Positions 45,073-56,176 of a DNA stretch of 64,000 nucleotides are shown here, piece by piece; positions within the stretch are counted from its first letter, which is position 1, and each line of letters begins with the position of its first letter. The translations under genes were made by a program, and so were the position numbers. The notes beneath the pieces are model-generated. The model saw only the letters and a program-made list of their open reading frames with translations, was not told the origin of the DNA and ran no database searches. Where the stretch lies: positions 1 to 64,000 of the forward strand of contig WHVA01000441.1 in NCBI GenBank assembly GCA_015179125.1, written 5' to 3'. The stretch is from Gautieria morchelliformis. Taxonomy: Eukaryota > Basidiomycota > Agaricomycetes > Gomphales > Gomphaceae.

Positions 45073-48000
45073 TTAGATATGCTCGTGTACATGCTCACGC
45101 AGTTTCTGGGGATAGCGTCAACATACTGATTCTCGACCTATCGCCTAGCACTTACCTCCCGCGATTTCAGCAAAGCGCCACACCTAGTTGAATGCTCGCT
45201 GTCCATCCAGGGACATATCCACACGAGTTCGTCCTCCTCCAACGTCGACTCCTGCTCTTTCACATCCTGCTCGTTCTTCCGCCGCGCCATTGCCTCGTCC
45301 TCCCACTCCTTCACTTCAAGTCTCAATTTCGTATTCTCTACGCCCATGTCCATAAACCTACTCCTCCAGTCTTCCGCCTCCTGTTTGGCTGCCTCCACTT
45401 CCTTCTGTGCCATTGGTAAAAGGGCCGCTTGCCTCCTAACATCGTCTGTCCGCCGAGCTTGACCTGTCAGCAGCTCGATTGTGCCCGTTGACCGCGTCAG
45501 TTCCGTTTCCAACTTGTGGATCTGAGTGGTCCAGAACATCTGTGCTTGCTTGATGCCCGTTGTCGCCTGCTCGCGGAGGCTATCATTGTCCCGCTGGAGA
45601 GCCCCGATCTCTACAAGCCGTGCCTGGTGCGCATCGGACGCCTGCGTATACAAGTTCCGCAGCATATCCACGTCACTCTCGAGCTGAGCCTTAGCAAGCT
45701 TGAGCTGCTCGTTTTCTTGAAGCGTGTCCTTGAAACGATCCAGATGTACAAAAGACGACGAGGACGCAGTCAAGTCGTCCGCTGTCGACGCCGCTGCTCG
45801 GTCCTCTTGCGACATCTTAGCAGTTCGTTCTTTGCTCAACGCAATGTTAACCTCGTCATATCGTTCATTCGCCACCTCGAGGTCGCGTTTTAGACGATCG
45901 AGCGCCCCCTCTAGCTCAGCCGTACGGGACTGCTGATTCTTCAGTGTCACTTTCAAGAGCTCGATTTCCTCCGATTTACGGTTCAACAACCCGAGGGCGT
46001 GATTGAGTTCACGAACAGGGGACGCTATCGCCCCTAGCCGGGAGGTGGACCGCTGGGTCAAAGCAGCGTTGGCCTCCAAGGAGTTGATAAATTCGAGGGA
46101 GGAGAAGACAATGGTGGGTCTGTGGGGTTCACGACTATCCAAGGCATCATCAGGTCCAAGTTCATCCGTTCCATCCCGTGCTGGTTCCCTCTGATCCTCA
46201 CCAACGCTGTCTATGGAGTGAAGCGCCGACCCATCCCTGCTCGATGGCTTAACCCTCTCTTTAGAGGCCCCTCGAAGTCTCGCTGAAAACCCTTTCGGAG
46301 ATTGCGAAGGCAAATACATAACGTCATTTTCTAGGTCCTCACTCTGCTGCAAACCATGACGCCCTTGGACCTGTGACGTCATCCAAGAGTTTAAAAATGT
46401 CAAATTTCAGGGCAGAGGCGAACGCACCTCGCGAGATCCCGCATCCGGAACAATGCCATTTTCTCTTATATCAGCCTCGCTAGCCTCGTGATATTCGATA
46501 AGGTTGGAGGAGAGAGAGCTTGAGATAATATCGCTGAGTAATCTCTGCGCCGGTTTTGATGTTGCAAGCGAGGAATGTCGCGGGCGCGCTGCCTCTGCAA
46601 GTTTAATCCCACGGTGCTGTAACACCTGATCTGATAGAGATGCTTCATAATCTTCAATCGGATCGTGCAAGGCTGAGTCACGCTCGTTGTCGGGATCACA
46701 TTGTTGGCCTTGTCGCTGGGAGTAAGCTGGCCTAGTTCTTAACTGAGAATCTATTTGTTCTCGCTGTAGGCCCATGACGGTGCGTTTTGTAGTTGCCTGG
46801 CTCTTATTCGGACTTGGAAACGCGTCGATAGAAGATATTTGAGAGTTGGGTGGCGCAGACCGAGCTTCGGACACATAAGCCTCGAAATCGGCGGGTGAGA
46901 TGACAGGAACAGAGGCGAGATCTATTTTTGCCTTTAGTTTGGGAGTTGTGGTAGGCTGCTTGGCGCCTTCCTGCCTATCATGGTCGTGGCGGAGAGAGAG
47001 ATTATGTGCAGGAGCGCGAGGTTTGGGCTCGCAGGCCACGAGTGAGGACTGTGTTTCAGCTATGATGGTGTCCGCCCGCCTCCCCGGCCCCATTAACAAA
47101 TCACGAGGTGAGGGAAGTGAAGGAGATGAAGAATGATGTTCATTGCGACCTTGCAGTACGATGTCGTCCACATTCATTGGCACCTCCCCATCATCTAAGT
47201 CAAAGCCTCTTCCTTCAACTTCAAGGACGCTGTGCCCCGACGAATGGAACAGATCCGACGGGACATCATTGTCCATAAACTTTCGCTCTAAGGCGTCCTC
47301 ATCTGCATCTAAGTCAAAGCCTCTTCCTTCAACTTCAAGGACGCTGTGCCCCGACGAATGGAACAGATCCGACGGGACATCATTGTCCATAAACTTTCGC
47401 TCTAAGGCGTCCTCATCTGACTGTCCAGAATCGTTTTGACCAACATCAGGCTTCCCTCCGTCCCGGGAAGAATGGAGAACTGAAAGCTTGCGACGCTTGT
47501 GCGCAGACCCTGATTCAAAGCTGCCAGCTTCATTAGGCGCCCGGTGAGGCAGTGTTCGTGACGGGGAAGGTATTTCAAGAGGGGCAGGCTTAGACTCATG
47601 TTTGTCGAACTGTTTTTTCTTGCGTGAAGTTCGGCCGCGATCCTTTTTGTGCGGTGGTGCATTCCCTGAGCGCCGTGGTCCAGATGAGGAAGCGGCGGCG
47701 TCAAGCTCATCTTGATCTCGTAGGACACTGGGACGCGGGGACAACTGTCCTAAAGGACACCAATTCAGCTTCGTCGTATGAGTCTGGAGAAACTGATATA
47801 CCGTCACGTTGGTTCGCGACCCCCTTGCGTTTCTTCAGCTGAGGGACATCTTCTGTCACAAACTCCGTTTCGGAATTGCCTTCCGGCGGGTAGCTTTCTC
47901 GTGGCCGTTTCTTGTGGCGGTATATCTCGATCACTGGACTCACTTTGCCACTATGGACATCCATGCGTTGTCTCGAGGGACCCGCAATAGCCGCTGAATT

Positions 48001-48426
48001 GTGAGTGGATGATGAGGATCCTGTATTGTCCCTCGACTTGCCTCCTTTACGCGAAGTAAGGGGCTTGGGATCGTAGGAATCTGGGGGTTCTACTCGTGAC
48101 TGTCCGCTAATCCCCACAAACACTCACTGACCATCGCCCTTACTTGTGCGCTTCTTCGTCCGAGCCTTGGCCTTCTTAGCTTTCGTAAGCTTCCATTCGT
48201 AAATCAAATCATCCGTGCAGTCAGGCTTTGGTACCCAAGACGGGTCCCAGGGCTTTCCGGTGTCTGGATCGGTACCTTCCCATTTCACCAGGTATCTCTT
48301 CTTGTCCTCCTTCACTATTTCCAGAACATTCCACAACGTTTCGTTATCATCCGGACCTGGTTCAAATTGTGTGTTGTACTCGGGAACATCTACTGGGGTC
48401 GACGCATGAGTGAGCGGCGAGGACAT
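45073..48426 (-). CDS. Chromodomain / coiled-coil / C2H2 zinc-finger protein (1047 aa)
   Basis: Reconstructed as complement(join(45073..45105, 45156..46370, 46428..47749, 47802..48080, 48132..48426)); sum 3144, all introns 50-57 nt GT-AG. The N-terminal chromodomain at about residues 31-75 reads LWNVLEIVKEDKKRYLVKW and continues to SWVPKPDCTDDLI. A long basic, Ser/Pro-rich disordered middle follows, holding a tandem 38-residue duplication (starting DEDALERKFMDNDVP, 114 bp, 47193-47420). A coiled coil covers about 760-1010. The end is a C2H2-type unit: CPWMDSEHSTRC, then HVHEH from the 33-nt last exon. It is probably a nuclear chromatin-binding protein; the specific function is unknown. Its 3' half has been copied twice into the clp1 array to its right-hand (downstream) side. 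Confidence 0.8.
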
Positions 48427-49169
48427 TGCACAATGAGGGAGGAATTTTGGTTCCGCGGCGCCTGGCGTACAGAAAAAAGATTTACTTACATAATTATATA
48501 TAATTATTACTAGTATATTTCTTGTACTGCACTTAGTATCCCAATGATTTCGATTACTTATAGGACCTAGCAGTGTATTATTTCTAGAATTTGTGAATTC
48601 CAGCTATATATATATTATGTACTTACAAAATTAGGTGTAATCCTGACTGCGCAGTCTGGTAAGTTTTTGTTATTTTTTTTTCTGATCATTTTATTTGATC
48701 TCAGGTCAGACTGTCTAAGGTGTTCGTTACATCTTCCTACATAGACCTAGGCCGAGTCTTTCTCCTCGCTCCCCGGGACTCCTGCGTCGCGCGAGCGACT
48801 ACAACGACGACGGGGCCACCGCCAGCCAGTCTCAGCAGGTGTTTACCGCCCCACGCTGAGTTCGAGATAAGGTAAGTTCCTTCTACACGGACCTCTGTGG
48901 TATCGTGCCAGTGGTTCTGACTTTGTAGCAGTTCGTTGATCACTTGGATTCCGACATTGCTCAGGCTGTGAGCGTTGAGCTCACCATCAACGGAGTTCTT
49001 CTACTCGGGAAATCGTTGGCAAGACTGCCGGACCACGAATCATTTCGAGGCCCTTCGTTGTCGAGTCTATGTTTGAGCGCGTTACCTGAACAGATAGGTA
49101 TATATAATCCAAAGCCCGTCGTTATTATACAGATTCCAAGGGCCTTCATAAAACATACAGGATTCAAAT
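48427..49169. other. Intergenic between chromodomain gene and MCC alpha
   Basis: AT-rich in its first part (promoter of the chromodomain gene). A plus-strand ORF at 48944-49255 (AQAVSVELTINGVLLLGKSL) is conserved-looking but unassigned; it may be the tail of a small or decayed gene. Confidence 0.4.
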
Positions 49170-52152
49170 TCAAGGCCGTGTTGTGTCGAATTCGATTTCA
49201 ACCAACTCCTTTCCCTCTTCCACCATTTCCCCCTTATGGCAACCGATACTCTTGATTGTTCCAGCGCCATCGGCTCTGAGCACAGTTTCGGTCTTCATGC
49301 TCTCAAGAATGACGATAGCCTGCCCAATCTCTACCCTGTCTCCAATATCAACCTTAACTTCAACTACGAGACTAGGCATAGGGGCCCTGACACCCCCCTT
49401 CGCAGCATTCGATACGGCTTTGCCTTTCTCCTGTAACCACGTAGGAGCTGGGAGTACAAGTGTCGTCTTACGACCATGATAGAAGATATGTAGGCGCTCC
49501 GCGATAGAAGTAGACGCAGATGAATTGGGAGGCGGCATTGGAGGAGCCGGTTGCGAAACAATCGTCGTGCGCAGCTTCGCGCCATCGAGGGTAGACAACA
49601 ACGTGGAAGCATCCGCAAGCGACGCGGGGATCGAGGTAAATACAACCTCTCCAGTGGGAGATGATACGGTGACGTCAAAAGTACCAGATGATGTAGTGAT
49701 AGTGCGGACGGTCGTTTGGAGTGGGGACAAATCCGTCTGAAGCGTAATGAGCCGTTCATAGTGTTCACCTCCAAACCTTCTAGCACCCAGGGAAATCCAC
49801 GGTGAATTTCGTGCCCCAATTGAAGGACGGTCTCTTAATGCCAAATAGACGGCAGCGAGAGCAAAAATCTCGGCAGGTGTCTTGGTAAGGTCGGGAAACA
49901 GTTCCGCGTTGTGTTTCTAATTCAAGCGTCATGAGTACATGTCCAAAACCAGGGGGAGACCGAACATACGGTAATGAAACCAGTCTCGACTTCGCCATCA
50001 ATAAACGCCTTGTGACTGGCCAAGCTGTTGAGAAACTCAATATTCGTGGATACACCAACCACTTGATATTCCTCCAGTGCCTTCCGAAGCACACGGAGAG
50101 CTTCTGTCCGATCTCTACCTCGGGTCACTACCTTTGAGATCATGGGATCATAGTGAACTTCAATATTGGCTCCTTGCTCAAATCCTTGCTCCAAACGTAA
50201 GTTTTCGGCAGGAGCCGGGGTCGAGAGATGCAGAAGAGGCCCAACGTCAGGCAAGAAGGCATTCCGTGGATTCTCGGCATAAATCCGTGCCTCAAAGGCA
50301 TGACCTGACAGAGGAATCTCGGATTGGGAGAGAGGGAGTGGATTTCCTGCCGCTACCTGTGAGAAAGTAAGTCTATCCACATGAAGCTTCGATGAAGAGG
50401 TTGACTTCCCTCAAGTTGCCATTCTACAAGGTCCTGTCCAGTAATCATCTCCGTCACAGGGTGCTATAATATTTTGGAGTTGATGGCTGAGATTGCAACC
50501 TAAGGCCTCACCTCTACTTGAAGACGTGTGTTCCTGGAAAACATTATCAGAGACGAGACAACTATTGTAAATCATACTCCGTTACATTTCCATAAAGTAG
50601 AATTCCTGCGTGTCGTTGTCAAAAATAAATTCCACAGTGCCCGCACCAACATAATCAACGGCTTTGGCCGCGGCGACGGCTTTAGCACTCAAGTCCGCCC
50701 GTGTTTCTTCGGAGAGGCCGGGTGCCGGAGCCTAGAGGGGAATGAATATAGGGATAGAAGGTAACTTGACAGCTGCAACCTGCCTCCTCGATGATCTTCT
50801 GGTGCCTCCGCTGAACCGAGCAATCTCTCTCCCATAGACTAACTACATTCCCCATCATATCCCCGAACACCTGAACCTCCACATGACGCGGGCGCTCGAT
50901 ATATGTCTCGACGAGCACTCGGTCGTCTCCAAAGGCTTTCATTGACTCTCTTCGAGCAGATTCTAAAGCCTCGGGGAATTCTTCCGCGGACCGAACAATG
51001 CGCATACCCTTACCACCACCACCAAGAACGGCTTTGATCAGTACAGGATATCCCATAGTTGACGCAACAGAAAGTAACGCCTCAGTAGACTGGGATTCTC
51101 CGTGATATCCAGGGACGCATGGCACGTCAGCGGCTACAAACAGTTAGGGATCGAAGCGTCAAACATGGCTGAACAAACCTAGCATTATATCCTTGGACTC
51201 GCTGTAAGCTACGTTGGTCTCACAATTAATGTGCCTCGATATAGAATAATCTTTTACCTCTTTGACCCCATGCTCCGGATAGCACTCGCTGGTGGACCAA
51301 TAAACACAATGCCTTCTGAGGCGAGTTTTTCGGCAAAGGTAGCATTTTCGCTCAAAAACCCGTAACTTTTCTGATATGAAGACACCTGTGGTTAACCATA
51401 TATATGAACTCACCCAGGATGAAGGGCCTGAATACACCAGTAAGTGACGTTAAGGACATTGTCCAGGGGTGGAAACAACCTGTGCACCAGTTATATGAGC
51501 GATGCGTATAATTTTATCTGCTCTGAGCTGTGGGATATACTCAGTACCAGGAGAAAACGATAGACGACATGCATACATAACTCTCGGTTGAGGGTGCTGG
51601 CCCGATACAATATGCTTCATCTGCCTGTGTGTAAGACTCAGGGGATGAAAAGTGCAGATGTATTTATCAATCACACCATTCGAACATGCAGGGCATTGTT
51701 GTCAACCTCGCTGTATATAGCTACAGTCTTTATACCGAGTCTTTTTGCGGTGCGTATAACTCGGCACGCGATCTCACCCCTATAGTTTCAGAAATATAAT
51801 AAAAACTCCGTGGAAAACTACTTATGCCGCGCACCTGTTGGCTACCAATATTTTGTCAAACAGGGGTTTGCGCTTGAGGGGTTTCAACGTAGGTTTGGGT
51901 ACTGTCGATACAAGCAGTTTATAACTGAAAATGATTTTGACCATCTCACCAACCTTGGACAAAGCCACGGGTTGGGAAATGCGGTAATTTCCTTCTTGAA
52001 TCGCTTTGTGAAACGATTCCCTGTGTAAGGCTGGGGATGGCATGAGTGTTACGCGAGACGACCCTGGTAGATGCTGGCTTGATGCTACAGATTGAATCGA
52101 TGTATAAACCTCTTGGTGGTCTACCAGCCTGTGCGGAAGCCTTTAGAAGCAT
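49170..52152 (-). CDS. mccA: Methylcrotonyl-CoA carboxylase alpha (biotin-containing) subunit, 14 exons (771 aa)
   Basis: Reconstructed as complement(join(49170..49916, 49970..50356, 50410..50463, 50512..50533, 50586..50731, 50784..51133, 51179..51201, 51258..51365, 51414..51427, 51480..51527, 51577..51624, 51677..51779, 51835..51901, 51954..52152)); sum 2316. A basic N-terminus ([17 protein letters not shown]) looks like a mitochondrial presequence. Then [38 protein letters not shown], the ATP-grasp loop [46 protein letters not shown] and, near the end, ESMKTETV with the biotinylated Lys at about 731. With a beta subunit it carboxylates 3-methylcrotonyl-CoA in leucine breakdown. Two donors are abnormal: GC at 50783 and GG at 50409. 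Confidence 0.92.
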
Positions 52153-52550
52153 TGGTGACTCAGGAGGTTTCAGAGTTGTTCAGATCAGAACAGTGATGGA
52201 TCTCCGCTGAGCGTGACGTCACGCTACCAGTGTGGCTCGGCGCCGAGCCTGCTCCCGTTATGTAAGGTACATTGTGATGGAAAAAGTTCCGGCGCAGGCA
52301 ACTCCAATCCCCTTTTCATTTATGAAGTCGCCCATTTTGTTTAGTGAGCATCTTGTTCAGCGACAGCATCTTGAAAGCGACACCAAATTCTATAATGTAT
52401 ACGTAGAATCGCTCACAGATTGAACAGCCCATAGGTGCGGGTATAGTTGTACATCCATCCTATCTATACCGTCCAGGTCATGTCAACCAGGACCATGTAC
52501 GTCAAACACCTATACCATTTTGCAACCCGTGGAGGCTACTTAGCCATTAC

Positions 52551-52807
52551 CAAGAAATCTTCATTCGCTCCTCTTGACCTTTTCCCATGACGGGTCAACG
52601 CTGAGGAAAACTCTCAACACCGTGCTACCGAACCTCCCCATTGTCAAACCCATTCCAGAACGGAATTTTGTCGACCATCCAAGAAATCTTCATTCTTCCT
52701 TCTTGACCTTTTTCCATGACGGGTCAATGCCGAGGAGAACTCTCAACACCGTGCTATTGAACGTCCCCATTGTCAAACCCATTCGAGAACGGAATTTTGT
52801 CGACCAG
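52551..52807. repeat. 129-bp tandem duplication of the peroxidase 3' exon end
   Basis: The block beginning caagaaatcttcatt and ending ggaattttgtcgacca is present at 52551-52679 and 52680-52807 with about ten differences. The right copy is the coding end of the peroxidase last exon; the left copy is a downstream duplicate. Confidence 0.88.
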
Positions 52808-53789
52808 TCTTCCGGCAGCCGCTCCTCAAGCAAGAAGGGCTTGATGTCCCCCAGCTCGCCGCCAAATATTAACAGCAGCGTCGAGGCACTGTAGTTCATA
52901 TGTCAAATTATGATAACACGTGGGAGCGCCTGTCCTGTGACATACTTGGCAGCTGCAAAGAACGAGTGGATGAATGCAAGGGAGAACTGGCCGTTGGTCT
53001 GCTTGGAGTGGGTAAGGCGTGTAGTTAAGAGTCGAGAAACATCAGCGGCAGCGAGTTTTTTGCCCTCCTTTGGAGCAGAGATAATATCGTGAATCAATTT
53101 CTCGTCGGGTTTGGACTGGTCAGGTTGCCTGACGGTGTCGTAGCCTGGACCAGACAGGTAAAAGGCATGTTTGAAGGAAAAGGAGGAGTAGACCGACGCG
53201 TTATGCTCCCATCATGCTCCTGGTATGATCAGTCTATGAGAGAAAGAAAGTCAGGTAGGGGAAAACGCACAATGCCGTTATGAACGCCAATATCGCTCAA
53301 GTCAAATGAATCCGTGTTGTAGTCCCTTCTCAGGATGCTTGCTATGTAACTGCATACGAAATAACAGAAGGAGCGAGAGAAGTTATAGTGCTTGTGCACT
53401 TCATCTCCCATTTGCTTAAACGTGATACCACGTCCATCGTGAGGAAAGATACCTGCTCACAATCAGGCATGATCGCGAACTACAATCAACGTTATCGACT
53501 CATACCGTGATTACTACAAGCAAAAAACTCAGAAACGTCTGATAGTAAGCGCACACACTCACCTCAATGCGTTCAAGGCGGGGCACGGAGACCGACTATC
53601 AGTCGCCTTGGGTGGGACGAATTCCGGCCAGCTCGTAGCAACCAATCGTTTCTTGGGAGTGATAATGTTGATGAGTGTCAGCCCAGTGTCCCATAAGATG
53701 GTGTAAACTATGCTAGAAAGCTTAGAAATGACACTCCAAAGGCCAGACCCCACGTTACGCGTGGCAGTGGATAACCAAGATGAGGGCAT
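52690..53789 (-). CDS. Heme-thiolate peroxidase (chloroperoxidase / unspecific peroxygenase family), possibly damaged
   Basis: Exons on the minus strand: 53563-53789, 53506-53513 (8 nt), 53271-53452, 52946-53219 and 52690-52888. Exon 1 has a hydrophobic segment and then RSPCPALN, the PCP motif with the proximal Cys heme ligand. Next come NHGIFPHDGRGITF and, after splicing at 53220, Glu-His-Asp, the EHD metal/acid-base motif. Directly after EHD an 11-nt near-duplicate (ggagcat repeated) shifts the frame; without it the sum closes at 292 aa. An alternative acceptor (53206) restores frame but removes the Glu. The C-terminus LEERLPEDWSTKFRSRMGLT is intact. It would oxygenate organic substrates with peroxide. 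No secretion signal is obvious. Confidence 0.75.
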
Positions 53790-54983
53790 GGTGGTGGTTT
53801 AGAGCAGAAGGTTGAAACAGGTGTCATTTTCGAGTCTTCGACAACTGAATTGACGGAACTTCTAGCGTGGCACGCGCGGGAGCAAATTTTAGGCGAGGGT
53901 GATATGAGAGGGATACCCGCGTGTACCTGTATACTCTCGGGTATGTAATGGGGCCGGCCGGAGACACGGTTCTAAACCTGTCATGCTTTGGGGGATGGTT
54001 GCAATCCCCGGATCAGCGTCTCTTGCCACGGAGTCGGGTGATATGAGCCTGTACTATAATCACCGCGTTTTCGGGGTCTGGAATTGAAGTTGAAGCCCAT
54101 AGGGCTCCGTGTGACCAGCTGCGTTCTGCTGGTCTATCTTCGTGTACATACGTTTACTCAGACCATCGAATGCATAATCTATTCAGAGCATTGAAGTCTT
54201 CGGGATTGGATCGACTTCATCCACCCGCATCGATATGACACACGTCTGATATACCGGAGCAAGTTCAAACTATATGCAACTCAGTTCATCTTAGCACGCG
54301 TATGCCCACGCGTGAACAGAGTTTATTGCAAGCAAGTATGTGTAACACCCTCAAATATTGAACTTGGAATATTTTTGTTCAAGTCCAGTTTCCCTGTTGT
54401 GTTTGTCATATCCCACCATCGTTCTGCCCACCACCACCGCATCTGCGCTCACGCCCTCAAAGGGTCTCCAAGTCCAATGCCACAGAACAGCTTCAATGCT
54501 GAGGGCTGCCAGGTGAGCGGTGAGTAATATTCGCGTTCTGAGCTGTTATTTATGCCCTCATGTGATATCTTAATATGCGTATATGCACATTAATTAATGC
54601 CACAGGCCACCTCAAGTCAGCGTTCCGTGCTGTGCATGTGTGCCGAGTGAAAGGCTGCCCCTCAAGGTACGCTGCTTGGACGGATGGTAGTGTTGAGACA
54701 GCGGTGATCCCATCAAGAGAAACCTAAACTATCACAGCCTCTTGTGAATGGAGGAAGGCCTTGTTGTGATAAATGCCTTGTAGTTGGACCCTCTTTGAGT
54801 CCAACATCCACACTCTTTACAGCTATTTCGGGTACACAAGGTGGAGTCCGAAATACATGCCGCCTGCTGCCGCCTGCAAAGATTGACCTGTATCTCCCCT
54901 ACCATTGACGATTAAGGGTTTATACTTTGTATATGTACTTTTATATGTAGTAGCTACCATTTGGTATAGAAAAGGTGGCTTAT
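53790..54983. other. Intergenic, no gene recognised
   Basis: It contains the peroxidase promoter on its left. A short plus-strand ORF (54312-54527) and a Cys-containing stretch near 54640 are not assignable. Confidence 0.45.
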
Positions 54984-55329
54984 TCTGACATATTACTACT
55001 ACTATTAAGCAAACGACGCACTTTCGTTTGCGCTTCTTTGGCACTCCTTGGCGCTCGGCCTTCTCCGAGCCACCGCTACCCGCCCAGCTTTCTCCACATC
55101 CCTCCCTGTCTTCCCCACGCGTCGCTGTCTTCCCCAGCCTCCGCCCGTGTTTCCCTTCCGCCTCCTTCTTTGGCTCCTCGTCGGGCATCATGGGTTTGGC
55201 GTTGTTATGGTGAGCTCTCTTTCAGCGTCTTCTCCTTTCCTTATACTCACAGTCGTCCCCCATCCTTTCCCACCAGGAGGCTTTGACGTCCTGACTTCGC
55301 CCTCGCGTGGGGACTGTAAGGGCAACCCT

Positions 55330-55800
55330 GGCTAGTTGTGGAGATCACACTACCACACAACTGACAAGGGGAAATCCAAAGTCTGTATAAATGAATAGAG
55401 TATACAAGAGAGGGGATTCTCACCTGACAAGGGGAAATCCAAAGAGAAAAGTCTAAGGACCCCCAATGTCAGCGAGCCCGTATTATACTACGCTGCGCAG
55501 CCAGGGACAACACTTGGCACCCGCCATCAACCCTGCATCTCCCTGACCTCCCTGACCCTTGATCGACCCTTGATGCCACCTATTATGCGAGTCGCTTAAT
55601 TTCCGACACTGTTCCGAGAGTAGAAGTCGGAAATTGGAGTGGAACTGGCAAAGCGAACAGAACTGGTGGAAGTTCTCCCAGAAGCGGAATCATTTCTGAA
55701 GGCGGAGGCGGAGATGGAATCGGAACCGGAAGCGGAGTTGGAAATGGAGTCGGAACTGGGTGTGGTGTCGGAATTGGAAATGGAAAACAGGGTGTCCCCT
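55330..55800. repeat. Insertion in the Helitron 5' region, partly gypsy-like
   Basis: Flanking Helitron sequence is duplicated on both sides (about 55130-55320 and 55845-56035: the gttatggtgagctctct block). The DNA between has a repeated ctgacaaggggaaatccaaag and then a CGGAA-rich stretch resembling, in reverse, the TTCCG-rich DNA of gypsy element 1. It looks like a fragment of a related retroelement. Confidence 0.5.
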
Positions 55801-56176
55801 GACAGGGACCCAGGACGATCTTTCCCCTGTCTCGCCTCCGCCCACGTTTCCCTTCTGCGTCTTCTTTTGGTCCTCCTCTCGCATCAGGTTTGGCGTCTTT
55901 GTTATGGTGAGCTCTCTCTCACAGTCCTCTCCTTTGCTTATACGTCTTTCACTGTCGTCCCGTGTCCTTTCCCGTTTGGAGGCTTTGACATCCCTTGGTC
56001 TTCTCTTACCTGACTTCGCCCTTATGTGGGGACACCGGACAGTCTTTCCCCTGTCTCGCATCCTCTCGTCCCCTTTCTCCCTGTCTCATGGCAATTCCCT
56101 CCGCCGTATGTTCTTTCTGTCGTGCTGACAATCCGACGGCATATATTTCTCTCCCGGTGGGTTTTCTCCCTTCCGT

